Shown piece after piece: positions 7,700 to 17,727 of a stretch of 64,000 nt of DNA (its first letter is position 1; the number at the start of each line of letters is the position of its first letter). Below the pieces are notes generated by a model, which saw only the letters and a list, made by a program, of their open reading frames with translations, was not told the origin of the DNA and ran no database searches. The translations under genes and the position numbers were made by a program. Origin of the DNA: Chryseobacterium sp. ERMR1:04. Lineage in GTDB: Bacteria; Bacteroidota; Bacteroidia; Flavobacteriales; Weeksellaceae. The DNA lies in the NCBI RefSeq assembly GCF_001297705.1, contig NZ_LIRF01000004.1:62001-126000 (forward strand). The letters run 5' to 3'.

Positions 7700-10213
7700 T
7701 TATTTTTTTATTGCTTTTAGGGTTTGTTTAGAACCATCATTCATTTCTAAAGTAATTAAATACAATCCGGAATTCAATTCTCCCAACTGAAGAGATGAAG
7801 AAGGATTTGTAATGGTTTTTACTAATCTTCCAGCAATATCCGTTACCAAAACAGACTTCACTTTAGTTACATCTGAAATAGTAAGAACATCAGTAAAAGG
7901 ATTTGGATATATTTTAACTGTATTCTTAGCAGCAGAAACTTCACTTGTTGCTAATACCGATGATGTGACACTGATATCATCAAGGTATAAATTATACTGA
8001 TCTGCAGCTGAATAAGCATTAAATCCAAAATAATATGTTCCAGAAACTGCAGGGGTAAAGCCAACACTTCCGGTATGTGCCATTTTATCATTGATATTTG
8101 AATGATCAGCTAACGGAATCGTCATCGCAGAAGAAGATTGAGAGGTTCCGTATGCTACTTTTAATTTTTCAACATACGTTGTTGAATTATTACCATAAGT
8201 ATAGCTTATTGTATATTGTGTTCCAGCCGTCAAGTTAATCCCTTGCGTATAAAACCAAGTATTTGCAGCGCTAGAAGAATTAAAGCCATATGCTAATACC
8301 TGAGTAGTGAATCCAGGGCTATCTGTTGGTGCTGCTGCTGTAGTCCAAAGATTACCATTACCAAGATTTTCAGCTGACGAACAATTTGGCAACGCAGGGG
8401 TTGTTACATTATCAAAATTTAATGTATACGGTACTGATGTTGCATTACAAAGCGTATTAAACGACGCCACAAGAGACCAGATACTTTGGTTTGCAGAACT
8501 ACATCTTGATCTCACCCAAACATAATACGTTGAAGAAGACGAAAGGCCATTTAAAACCTGAGTCGTAGCCACAACTCCTGTAAAGTTTGGCGTTGTTGTA
8601 TTTGTAGGAGAAGTATTAGATGTACTATAATAAATATCATATCCACTAGCAGGTACTGTAGCAGGAGCCGTCCAAGAAACCGTAGCTCCACTTGTAGTTA
8701 TATTAGAAACAGTAACCAATGAAGGCTCTGTACAAGATGGCGTTACCATTACATTAAAGTCATCAAATCCCATATAATATGGAGCAGATGTGGTTGCTAA
8801 AGTTTTCACACCAAAAGTATAATTACCTGTTGCAGTAGGTACATACGTTACTTTTACTTTTGTATAATTTGTACTATTAGAACCACCTGCCGCAGTTTGT
8901 GTAGAGGTAATAAAAGTCGTAAGATTACTAGCACCTGTAGCATCTTGATTACCATTTACAAGCACATCACCCTGCCATCCTGCATAACCGTCTCCTACCC
9001 AATAGAAAGAGAAATCATAAGACTGTCCTGCCGTTAAATAAAACTTAGGAGTCCAAAGCGTTGCAGCATTCGTAGTTGGATAATAAATCGTCACATAATT
9101 TGGAGCAGATTTAGGATCATTATAAGTATTCCCTGCACTCGTAGCTGTAGTATAATGCGTTGTAGAAGAGCTTCCTCCACCTGCAGACAACCAACATGAA
9201 GGTAATATATTAGCACCTACTGCAACCATTGCATCAAAATTTTCATTCCAAGGGAAAGAAGAGATACCATTACTTGGTGCCGCTAAATTAACTGGCGTAG
9301 AGTTACCTGTAGCCCCACTTCCTGAGCAGGTAACTGCACAATAATAAGTACTTGCAGCCGAAATAGTAGCATTTAATGTAGGACTTGTTGCACCAGAAAC
9401 TGCAGTTCCGTTGTAGTACCACTGATAAGTAACACCAGCTCCTTGCGTATTATTCTGTAGACTTAATGTTGTAGCGTAAGACCCGGCGCATGTTGCATTT
9501 CCTGAAGAAACCGTATTCCCAGGACTAGGAGTTCCAGAACATGGCACTGAAGTATACGTTAACTGAGTTTGATAGCGTCTTGAAGATGTTGAAAAAGAGT
9601 TAGTAGTTCCAGGAATAGCCGTTGTATTGCTCGTTCCAATAGCTTGTACGGAAGTTGAAGTATCATACTTCCATAGAAATGCTCCTCCTGTATAAGGACT
9701 TGCAGGCGTGCCGGAAGGAACCCAATCTATATAAACTTCAATAGCTCCCCCACTGTAATTAAATACATTCCCTGTATTATTAGCAAAAGCCACCCATCCT
9801 GCAGCAGCAGGTAAGTTATTTGTACTATTAATTGTAGCACTGTAAAATAAAGTACTTCCACTTGTCATCGTATCCCAAGCCGTGCCACTTGCTAATGCCG
9901 TAGCAGCACTATTTTTAAGATACACATTCATTGTCCAGGCATTAGTACCAGACACATTAAAAGCGGTTGTCTTATAATACGCAATAGAATTAATAACTGC
10001 TCCCGAGAAGATGGAAGCCCCTGTAAGATCTGCTGCAGTAAGCAGTTCTGCAGATTTAGAATACAGATAGCTACTTGTACTACTCGAACGATAAATGGGA
10101 GCACCATTATCGGTCGTACTACTTGTGCTAGCTCCTGTACCTATGGTAACAGTAGTCTGTGCAGTGATTCCTATCCCAATAGCAATCATACATGCGAGTA
10201 AAAGTTTTTTCAT
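7700..10213 (-). CDS. secreted T9SS cargo protein with Ig-like, adhesin and FnIII domains
   Basis: 837 residues with a signal peptide ending near residue 19 (GIGITAQ). The order of domains is: a Ser/Thr-rich N-terminal beta region (20-220); an Ig-like repeat (about 230-310, VTYQWYYNGTAV); a cleaved-adhesin/choice-of-anchor-J-like domain (about 318-490, FPWNENFDAM); an FnIII domain (about 495-590, TTSGATVSWTAP); a second adhesin-like domain (about 595-755, PYTLNFDNVT); and a type A T9SS sorting domain (about 767-837, IYPNPFTDVL). A secreted peptidase or adhesin accessory is possible, but no catalytic domain is visible. A -7 box lies at 10243-10250. This is the first of the four-gene T9SS cluster. 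Confidence 0.9.
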   Translation of the reverse strand: MKKLLLACMIAIGIGITAQTTVTIGTGASTSSTTDNGAPIYRSSSTSSYLYSKSAELLTAADLTGASIFSGAVINSIAYYKTTAFNVSGTNAWTMNVYLKNSAATALASGTAWDTMTSGSTLFYSATINSTNNLPAAAGWVAFANNTGNVFNYSGGAIEVYIDWVPSGTPASPYTGGAFLWKYDTSTSVQAIGTSNTTAIPGTTNSFSTSSRRYQTQLTYTSVPCSGTPSPGNTVSSGNATCAGSYATTLSLQNNTQGAGVTYQWYYNGTAVSGATSPTLNATISAASTYYCAVTCSGSGATGNSTPVNLAAPSNGISSFPWNENFDAMVAVGANILPSCWLSAGGGSSSTTHYTTATSAGNTYNDPKSAPNYVTIYYPTTNAATLWTPKFYLTAGQSYDFSFYWVGDGYAGWQGDVLVNGNQDATGASNLTTFITSTQTAAGGSNSTNYTKVKVTYVPTATGNYTFGVKTLATTSAPYYMGFDDFNVMVTPSCTEPSLVTVSNITTSGATVSWTAPATVPASGYDIYYSTSNTSPTNTTTPNFTGVVATTQVLNGLSSSSTYYVWVRSRCSSANQSIWSLVASFNTLCNATSVPYTLNFDNVTTPALPNCSSAENLGNGNLWTTAAAPTDSPGFTTQVLAYGFNSSSAANTWFYTQGINLTAGTQYTISYTYGNNSTTYVEKLKVAYGTSQSSSAMTIPLADHSNINDKMAHTGSVGFTPAVSGTYYFGFNAYSAADQYNLYLDDISVTSSVLATSEVSAAKNTVKIYPNPFTDVLTISDVTKVKSVLVTDIAGRLVKTITNPSSSLQLGELNSGLYLITLEMNDGSKQTLKAIKK

Positions 10214-10242
10214 AACTAAGTAAAAATAAAAATTGTAGAAAC

Positions 10243-10250
10243 AAATGTAT
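10243..10250 (-). promoter_or_regulatory. Bacteroidota -7 box for the 7700-10213 gene
   Basis: TACATTTG on the minus strand fits TAnnTTTG and lies 29 bases before the start codon. I see no clear -33 TTTG at the usual spacing. The rest of the 10214-10575 gap is very AT-rich with no credible ORF. Confidence 0.55.
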
Positions 10251-10525
10251 CGTTAATTAAAACACGAATCTTAAAATATCATAAATAATTAAAATATCCG
10301 AAACATATATTTGCTTTTAATTAAATAAAACAAACAATCATTTAATTTAATTACGAAAAATGCAATTTTAAAAACAGAATTAAATATTTGATTATGAACA
10401 ACTTAAATATTAGTCACAAATACTTGAAATACAGCACTATTACAACTTAACATAATAAAATAATTCTAAATTTAATACTCAATTTATGTAATTGTGATTT
10501 AAATTTTTCTTTCTAAGATCTTTAA

Positions 10526-10555
10526 ACAAAAAAAAGTGACTGAAAAGCCACTTTA
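10526..10555 (-). terminator. terminator of dnaE
   Basis: Minus-strand hairpin AAAGTGGC / GTCACTTT with loop TTTTCA, followed by a run of T's, about 20 bases beyond the stop codon. Confidence 0.8.
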
Positions 10556-10575
10556 GTAAGTATAAATTATTGATC

Positions 10576-13500
10576 TTAATTTAAATAAAACTCATATTTA
10601 TTGAGTAACTGAATTTCTTTAATCAAATCACCATTAAGATCTACCGAATGTTTCATCGACTGTAATTCTATCTGAGAATCATCTTCTATATTTTTAATAT
10701 AAAATTTCAGTTTCTGCTCTCCTTTATTTCGATCGAGTACTGTTTTGAAAAAATCAAGATCTTCAGCTCTGAAATCCATCACATCCATCACCAATGAAAT
10801 ACTTTTTGCAAACCTTTCAAAAGCTTCCTGAAGTTCAATCACATCATTTACATTTACGAAAACACGCCCATCTTTTACCTGCGCAAATTTTATTTTAAAA
10901 ATAACAAACCGCTGCACCTCCAGTTTTTCTTTCAAACGCATATAATCACGATCTCCCAATCTGAAAGAATATGATCCTGAATAATCTTCCAACGTAACGA
11001 AAGCTACTTTCTCACCGCTTTTAAAACCATCCTGAACCCTATACTCCGTAATCAAACCAGCAACCGTATATTCTTTTCCGGCACCGCCGTTTTCTCTTTC
11101 TTTTTGGAGCGTTTTCCAGTCCTTTTTCTTCTCTTCAAATAATTCTTCTCCTTTATTAGCGAAAGCTTGTTCTTTATAAGCATCTACCTCATCAAGGTTC
11201 AAGAATAAAAAGTTACCTCTCGGCTCCGCTTTTTTAGTTACTTCTTCTATCACCTCTTCCTCACCAATAGACAATTCATCAGAAACTATTTCTACAAGAT
11301 CCACCGTATCTGGAGTATCTTGCTCTAAAAGAGGTACCTCATCTGTAACTACTTTCTCTTCTTCTTTCTCTAACACCGATTTTTTGGTCAGTCGACCTTG
11401 CATAAACTGGAACTGATATTTATAATCATCCAATGGATGGGCAGAAAGATAGAAACCAATGATTTCTTTTTCCTTATTAAGTTTATGCATATTCGGCCAT
11501 TCTGGACATGGCGCTAATTTAGGCTGCTCGATCTGCACTTCATCAGCGAAATCAGCAAAAAGAGAATATTCCATCTCATTTTTACCTTCCTGAAAACTCT
11601 GTCCGTATCTTATCAGCCTTTCAAGATTCGTTTTTCCTGCCATATCAATATCGAAATACTGACCACGGTGGAAAGAGTCCAATTCATCAAAAGCACCTGC
11701 CAGCACTAAACTTTCAGACACTCTTTTATTCATTTGAGAAGGCAATATTCTTTCAAAGAAATCGTAAATATTTTTAAATCTTCCGTTTCCTTTTTCTCTT
11801 GTAATGGCCTCACTTGGTCCTTCTCCAATCCCTTTAATCGCTCCTAATCCAAAACGGATCTGACCTTTTTCGTTTACCGAGAATTTATACTGAGATTCAT
11901 TCACATCAGGACCTAAAACATCCACGCCAATACTTTTACAATCTTCCATGAACATGGTAATTGATTCCGTATTGTTAATGTTATTACTCATTACACTTGC
12001 CATGTATTCCGCAGGATAATTAGCTTTTAAATATGCTGTATGATAAGCAATCAAAGCATAACAAGTAGAGTGAGATTTGTTGAAGGCATATTCTGCAAAG
12101 GCCTTCCAGTCATTCCATATTTTTTCTAACCGTTCTTCATTAAGATTGTTCTTTCGTCCTCCTTCAATGAATTTTGGGTACATTTTATTAAGAACTTCAA
12201 TCTGTTTTTTACCCATCGCTTTCCTCAACGTATCTGCCTCACCTTTTGTAAAGTTGGCAAGTTTTTGAGATAAAAGCATTACCTGTTCCTGATAAACAGT
12301 AATTCCGTAAGTTTCTTTTAAATACTCTTCGGTTTCCGGTAAATCATAGATAATTTCTTCAATTCCATGCTTTCTGTTAATGAAAAGTGGAATGTATTTA
12401 ATTGGACCCGGACGGTACAATGCGTTCATCGCAATAAGATCGGCAAAAACCGTAGGCTTAAGCTCTCTCATGTATTTTTGCATTCCCGGACTTTCATATT
12501 GGAAAATCCCGACCGTTCTTCCTTCTTTAAATAATTGATAGGTTTTTGTATCATCAAGCGGAATGGTATCCGGATCAATATCTACATTATGACGTTGCTT
12601 AATTAATTTTAAAGCATCTTTAATAATCGTTAAGGTACGAAGACCCAAAAAGTCCATTTTCAGAAGTCCCGCACTTTCTGCCACCGAGTTATCAAACTGA
12701 GACACCAAAATATCGGCATCTTTCGCAGCGATGGTAACAGGAACCAAATTACTCACATCTTCTGGTGTAATAATAACTCCACAAGCATGAATTCCGGTAT
12801 TTCTGATACAACCTTCCATCTTTTTAGCACTTGCAAGCACTCCAAAACGTGGATCTTCAGAATTATTTAGAATAAACCTCATCTCATCAACCAACATTTG
12901 ATCTTCAGGTTTCAGTTTATCATATTTGGCTAATGCTTTCGCAATATTCATCCCTGGACTTGGAGGAATTAATTTAGCAATATTATTGGTCTCAGGAATA
13001 GAAACATCCAATACTCTTCCCGCATCTTTAATCGCTGATTTTCCACCTAAAACAGAATAGGTAATAATCTGCGCTACCTGATTTTTTCCATATTTTTCAA
13101 CTACCCACTTTATAATCTTGTCACGACCTTCATCATCAAAATCGATATCAATATCGGGCATTGAAATCCTTTCCGGATTCAAGAATCTCTCAAAAAGCAA
13201 ATCATATTTAATGGGGTCTACATTGGTAATTCCTGTGCAATATGCTACCGCAGAACCCGCTGCAGAACCACGGCCCGGACCTACCCAAACTCCCATATTT
13301 CTTGCTTCATTACAAAAATCCTGTACAATCAAGAAATAGCCCGGATACCCTGTATTCGCAATAACTTCCAATTCGAAATCAAGGCGTTCTTTTATTTCAT
13401 CTGTAATTCCGGTGTCAGCATATCTTTTCCTTGCTCCTTCATAGGTTAGGTGAGTTAAATAGGCCATCTCCCCTCTTTTCCCTCCATCAACCTCATCTTC

Positions 13501-15237
13501 TGCATGAATAAATTCTTGAGGAATATCAAATTTCGGAAGTAAAACATCCCTTTTTAAAGTATAAGGTTTGAATTTTGCTGTAAATTCTTCATATGCATCA
13601 AAAGCATCCGGATAAGCCAAGAATGACCCTTTTATTTCATCAGAATTTTTAATAAAATATTCTCCGCTAGCCAATCCTCTTCTTTTACCGAAACCTTTTC
13701 CTACAGGCGTAGTTTGCTTTTCACCGTCTTTAATACAGCTTACAATATCCTGAATATTAGAATCATCTTTATTGGTGTAAAAAGTTTCGTTTTGAGCTAA
13801 AATTTTAACATTATATTTATCCGCAAAATGCAATAGAACGTCATTTAAATGCTCTTCTTCCGGAAGTTTATGATTTTGAAGCTGAACATAGAAATCATCC
13901 TCAAAAGTATCTTTCCACCATTTGAACAACTCTTCTCCTTTTTGCTCTCCCGTATTTAAAATAGCATCGGGAATATTTCCATTAATCCCTGAAGTTAAAG
14001 CAATTAATCCTTCTTTATATTCAGCAATCAGCTCACGGCTAATCCTCGGAACACCAAAATAGAATCCTTTTAAAAATCCTATACTTGAAAGTTTCGCTAA
14101 ATTTTTATATCCATTAAAATCTTTCGCCAAAATAACAACCTGTGTTCTTCTGTCGGGATCATCTTTGGTAAATTGCTTCTGTTCGTATCGGTCTGAAATA
14201 TAAAATTCACAACCCACAACAGGAATTAAAGGTTCAGAATCAGGTTCAACTTCATTAAAATCAGTCCCATTCTCTTCTGCTTCTTGCTTTTTAGCAATGT
14301 ATTCTTTATGCTTTTTTGCTCTGTCTCCATTCGCCCCTTCAACTGCTGAAACAAATTTAAAGGCACCCATCATATTTCCTGTATCTACCATTCCGACAGC
14401 CGGAAAATGATCATCAGATGCTTTTTTTATTAAATCTGAAATACTGGAAGTAGCCATCAACGTTGAGAAAACACTGTGATTATTGAAATTGAAATATTTA
14501 CCAAGATCTATATCATCTACATTTCCAGCGTCACTTTGCTTTTTCTTATTATTGAACTCTGCAACCTGCCTTCTGATAACAATACCAAAAGGTTTTATCG
14601 GATCCGGGTATAGCGTCTTAAAATACTGTAGCTGATCTTCAGAAATTTTTAAAACCTCCGCAGGAACAATCCCGATTCTCATCATTTCGAAGAAAACCTG
14701 AGCCGTAGCATTTACGTCGGCAGCCGCATTATGAGCTTCATCGAATTTATTCCCGTATAATTTTTCATACAACTCTTCCAACTTCGGAGACTTATATCTT
14801 CCTCCTCTTCCACCTCCAAGTTGACAATAATTTGTCCCCAAAATCATGGTATCTGCCTTAGGCTTCTCCAAGAGATTATTTTCTATATTCTTTCTGAAAA
14901 ACTCAGCTCCGACAATATTATAATCAAATTCAACATTATGTCCAGAAACAACTCTTACCCGATCTAATACTTTGGAGAATTTCTCTAAAATCTCTTGAAG
15001 ATCTACTCCTTCTTCATTGGCAATTTTAGTAGTAATTCCGTGAATCCTTGCGGCGTTGAAGGGAATATCATACCCTTCCGGTTTTATTATATAATCCTGG
15101 TTCTCAATTAAAACACCATCATCGTCATGCAATTGCCATGCAATCTGAACCATTCTTGGCCAGTTGTCTGAATCTGAGAGTGGTGCGTTAAAATTCTTTG
15201 GTAAACCTGTGGTTTCTGTGTCAAAAACTAAATACAT
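10576..15237 (-). CDS. dnaE: DNA polymerase III subunit alpha with N-terminal proofreading exonuclease
   Basis: 1553 residues, much longer than E. coli alpha (1160). Residues 1-190 form a DEDDh exonuclease of the epsilon/DnaQ type: FDTETTG with D6 and E8, GHNVEFD with D105, and HNAAAD with H169 and D174. A PHP-like domain starts near 250, but its metal motifs are degraded (FNNHSVFSTL and VDTGN where active PHP domains have HxH and DH). The polymerase palm motif PDIDIDFDD lies near residue 692. A C-terminal OB-fold follows (about 1390-1480, YTVAGLITEYRVQDG). It is the replicative polymerase. The fused exonuclease probably supplies proofreading in cis. Long DnaE proteins with this N-terminus are usual in Flavobacteriia as far as I recall. 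The gene appears monocistronic. Confidence 0.95.
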   Translation of the reverse strand: MYLVFDTETTGLPKNFNAPLSDSDNWPRMVQIAWQLHDDDGVLIENQDYIIKPEGYDIPFNAARIHGITTKIANEEGVDLQEILEKFSKVLDRVRVVSGHNVEFDYNIVGAEFFRKNIENNLLEKPKADTMILGTNYCQLGGGRGGRYKSPKLEELYEKLYGNKFDEAHNAAADVNATAQVFFEMMRIGIVPAEVLKISEDQLQYFKTLYPDPIKPFGIVIRRQVAEFNNKKKQSDAGNVDDIDLGKYFNFNNHSVFSTLMATSSISDLIKKASDDHFPAVGMVDTGNMMGAFKFVSAVEGANGDRAKKHKEYIAKKQEAEENGTDFNEVEPDSEPLIPVVGCEFYISDRYEQKQFTKDDPDRRTQVVILAKDFNGYKNLAKLSSIGFLKGFYFGVPRISRELIAEYKEGLIALTSGINGNIPDAILNTGEQKGEELFKWWKDTFEDDFYVQLQNHKLPEEEHLNDVLLHFADKYNVKILAQNETFYTNKDDSNIQDIVSCIKDGEKQTTPVGKGFGKRRGLASGEYFIKNSDEIKGSFLAYPDAFDAYEEFTAKFKPYTLKRDVLLPKFDIPQEFIHAEDEVDGGKRGEMAYLTHLTYEGARKRYADTGITDEIKERLDFELEVIANTGYPGYFLIVQDFCNEARNMGVWVGPGRGSAAGSAVAYCTGITNVDPIKYDLLFERFLNPERISMPDIDIDFDDEGRDKIIKWVVEKYGKNQVAQIITYSVLGGKSAIKDAGRVLDVSIPETNNIAKLIPPSPGMNIAKALAKYDKLKPEDQMLVDEMRFILNNSEDPRFGVLASAKKMEGCIRNTGIHACGVIITPEDVSNLVPVTIAAKDADILVSQFDNSVAESAGLLKMDFLGLRTLTIIKDALKLIKQRHNVDIDPDTIPLDDTKTYQLFKEGRTVGIFQYESPGMQKYMRELKPTVFADLIAMNALYRPGPIKYIPLFINRKHGIEEIIYDLPETEEYLKETYGITVYQEQVMLLSQKLANFTKGEADTLRKAMGKKQIEVLNKMYPKFIEGGRKNNLNEERLEKIWNDWKAFAEYAFNKSHSTCYALIAYHTAYLKANYPAEYMASVMSNNINNTESITMFMEDCKSIGVDVLGPDVNESQYKFSVNEKGQIRFGLGAIKGIGEGPSEAITREKGNGRFKNIYDFFERILPSQMNKRVSESLVLAGAFDELDSFHRGQYFDIDMAGKTNLERLIRYGQSFQEGKNEMEYSLFADFADEVQIEQPKLAPCPEWPNMHKLNKEKEIIGFYLSAHPLDDYKYQFQFMQGRLTKKSVLEKEEEKVVTDEVPLLEQDTPDTVDLVEIVSDELSIGEEEVIEEVTKKAEPRGNFLFLNLDEVDAYKEQAFANKGEELFEEKKKDWKTLQKERENGGAGKEYTVAGLITEYRVQDGFKSGEKVAFVTLEDYSGSYSFRLGDRDYMRLKEKLEVQRFVIFKIKFAQVKDGRVFVNVNDVIELQEAFERFAKSISLVMDVMDFRAEDLDFFKTVLDRNKGEQKLKFYIKNIEDDSQIELQSMKHSVDLNGDLIKEIQLLNKYEFYLN

Positions 15238-15488
15238 GTAATTTTTCTAGCTTTTATTAAAAAAAAGAGAATGTAAAGTTACTTCATTTTTTTGGAAATT
15301 TAAACCATTTAGACAATGACATTTTACCCGCCAAATTAACACTGAATAAATAAATTTTACACATTTATCAATTTCATTTAAATTGTATAAAAACACACAA
15401 CTACACATAATTTCACCTATTATAAAAAACGATTTAAACTATTTGTAAATTATTTTACATAAAATAAAAGTAAATGGATAATTTTATA

Positions 15489-15496
15489 TACATTTG
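15489..15496 (+). promoter_or_regulatory. Bacteroidota -7 box for the subtilase gene
   Basis: TACATTTG fits TAnnTTTG and ends 35 bases before the start codon at 15532. The region 15238-15531 separates divergent dnaE and the protease. No exact -33 box is seen. Confidence 0.5.
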
Positions 15497-15531
15497 CTTC
15501 ATATACCGTTTTAAAAATTTACTAAAAAGTT

Positions 15532-17652
15532 ATGAAGAAACATTTACTTTTGGTCGGCACTTTGGCTATAACATTACTAAGTGCGCAAAACAATGAAGGA
15601 TTAAAAAGAGAGTTTGAAAAACAAAACAGAGAGAATACTGCAAAGTTTGACTCTTATGTTTCAAAGCATTACGGAGCAAGTAAATCTCCAGAAGCTTTAA
15701 AGGAGATTGAAGAGCAAAGAAGCAATTTGGCAGGTTTTTTACCTAATGGTAAGCCTTATTTTTATCAAAAAGAGGATTCCAGACAAGTTTCTAATGCTAA
15801 TGCAGACAACCTTAACACTGCAGGTGGAATAGTTGGATTATCTAACGCTTATAATGGTGAAGGTATCAAATATACTATTTTCGACGGAGGGAGAATCTAT
15901 GCAGCTCATCCTGCATTTGATAATGGAACTGGAAGAATCACCAATAAAGAAGCAGCTAGCAATATATACAGTGCACATTCAACTGGTGTTGCCAGTTTTA
16001 TTGGAGGTAAAAGCATCAACGTGAGTGGTGGTGGCCTTAGTGGAAATACCAAAGGGGTTGCTATTAATTCTATCATGGATTCTTATAGATTTGCTACAAC
16101 TACACTTCCTGGTAACACAACAACGAGTACTGTATTCCAAAAGATATTAGCAGCTCAACCGGCTATTTCTAATCACTCTTACGGAAGCAATGTAGGTTGG
16201 GACATAAAAACCGTGAATGGTGCAAATGCATGGGTATGGAATGGTGTATTTGATAGCCCGTCTGAAGCTTTAGATTTACAAGGAACTTATTTCACAAATG
16301 ATCAGAGCTATGATCAAATTGTATATAATAATCCATCCTATATTATTGTAAAGTCTGCTGGTAATTATTTTGGTTATGGACCAGACTATCCAGGAACATC
16401 TGCTTTCCTTAAATATTATACTGATGATAATGGTACCCCAGTACAATTTGCAGCAACAGATACACTTCCTACAACAAACTGTAGCAATGGAGCAGACTGT
16501 ATAGGACCTGGATCTTTAGCAAAAAACATTATTGTTGTTGGCGCTACTGATGTAATTTCAACGAATAATTTTAAATACACAACTGCAGCTGATGTTGTTC
16601 ATTCTGATTACAGCAGTGCAGGACCAAGAGATGACGGAGGAATCAAACCAGATATTTCTACTACAGGAACAAATGTATTCTCTGCTGCTACCGCAGAAGA
16701 TACGGTTGGAAGTATATCATATAGCTATGGAAGTGGAACATCTTATTCTGCACCAGTTGTAACAGGAGTTATTGGCTTATGGACACAAATAAACAAAGAA
16801 CTTTTCACTAACCAAGTATTAAATGCTGCTAGTGCAAAAACACTAATGATTCATTCTGCTTCTGAAGCAGGAAATATTGGTCCAGATGCATGGTTCGGAT
16901 GGGGATATATAAACGCTAAAAAAGGTGCTGAACTATTAGTTGGTAAAGCTAATAATACAGTAATTTTCAATAATGAAACATTAACTAGTGGTACGCCTAA
17001 CATAAAAAGACTTAAGGCTGCATCTGCTAGCGAGCCTTTGAAAGTTACCATTTCATGGATTGATCCTGAATACGCTCTTCCTGCAAATTTATCATGGGAT
17101 GATGCTTACAACAACAGAGCTTCAAGATTGGTAAACGATTTAGATTTAAGAATCATTGACACCGTAACAGGTACAATCTATCAACCTTGGAAACTAAACG
17201 CATTAAGCCCAATGAGCCCTGCAACGAAAGGTGATAATACAGTTGATAACGTAGAACAAGTTATTGTTGACGCTCCGGTTACTGGTAGAGAATACAGAAT
17301 TGAGATTGGCAACAAAGGAACTTTAAAAAATAATGCGGGAGCAAACGCTCCTCAAAATTATTCTATTATTGTTACAGGATATTCTGAACAACTTGTTTTA
17401 GGAACAGGCGAAGTAAGTAAAGCAAATGGTATTGCAATTGCACCAACCATTACTAAAGATATTGTAAATGTATTGAAAGCTCCTGTAAAATCTACTTTCA
17501 CTATTTATGACTTATCTGGTAAAAGAGTAAAGAATGGAGTAATTAATAGTGACAAAGAAGCTATCGATATTTCTTCTTTCACTAAAGGAATTTACATCAT
17601 TGAAGTAAAGACTGATAAAGAGGTAATTTCTAAAAAAGTTATCAAAGAATAA
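15532..17652 (+). CDS. secreted S8 family (subtilisin-like) serine peptidase with T9SS sorting domain
   Basis: 706 residues. The signal peptide is MKKHLLLVGTLAITLLSAQ. A short pro-region (20 to about 95) precedes a subtilase catalytic domain with a visible triad: D118 in IFDGG, H149 in SAHSTG, and S404 in GTSYSAP. An oxyanion-hole Asn is probably within the SAGN motif near residue 285. A jelly-roll P-domain-like region follows (about 490-620, VSWIDPE.. and RLVNDLDLRI). The last ~70 residues form a T9SS sorting domain (DLSGKRVKNG, ending in KKVIKE). It should act outside the cell as a broad endopeptidase. The terminator is at 17679-17710. Confidence 0.93.
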   Translation: MKKHLLLVGTLAITLLSAQNNEGLKREFEKQNRENTAKFDSYVSKHYGASKSPEALKEIEEQRSNLAGFLPNGKPYFYQKEDSRQVSNANADNLNTAGGIVGLSNAYNGEGIKYTIFDGGRIYAAHPAFDNGTGRITNKEAASNIYSAHSTGVASFIGGKSINVSGGGLSGNTKGVAINSIMDSYRFATTTLPGNTTTSTVFQKILAAQPAISNHSYGSNVGWDIKTVNGANAWVWNGVFDSPSEALDLQGTYFTNDQSYDQIVYNNPSYIIVKSAGNYFGYGPDYPGTSAFLKYYTDDNGTPVQFAATDTLPTTNCSNGADCIGPGSLAKNIIVVGATDVISTNNFKYTTAADVVHSDYSSAGPRDDGGIKPDISTTGTNVFSAATAEDTVGSISYSYGSGTSYSAPVVTGVIGLWTQINKELFTNQVLNAASAKTLMIHSASEAGNIGPDAWFGWGYINAKKGAELLVGKANNTVIFNNETLTSGTPNIKRLKAASASEPLKVTISWIDPEYALPANLSWDDAYNNRASRLVNDLDLRIIDTVTGTIYQPWKLNALSPMSPATKGDNTVDNVEQVIVDAPVTGREYRIEIGNKGTLKNNAGANAPQNYSIIVTGYSEQLVLGTGEVSKANGIAIAPTITKDIVNVLKAPVKSTFTIYDLSGKRVKNGVINSDKEAIDISSFTKGIYIIEVKTDKEVISKKVIKE

Positions 17653-17678
17653 TCAATACTACAAATAGATAACAGCAA

Positions 17679-17710
17679 AACACTAACACTTGTTAGTGTT
17701 TTGTTTTTTT
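17679..17710 (+). terminator. terminator of the subtilase gene
   Basis: A perfect 9-bp stem (17679-17687 with 17692-17700) with a 4-base loop is followed by TTGTTTTTTT. Its loop and tail overlap the promoter of the next gene. Confidence 0.9.
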
Positions 17711-17721
17711 ATGTATATTTG
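17690..17721 (+). promoter_or_regulatory. promoter of the E1 alpha/beta gene, embedded in the terminator
   Basis: TTG at 17690-17692 and TATATTTG at 17714-17721 are separated by 21 bases and fit the Bacteroidota -33/-7 consensus. Only six bases lie between the -7 box and the ATG at 17728, so the transcript probably starts at or next to the start codon. Confidence 0.6.
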
Positions 17722-17727
17722 CTTTCT

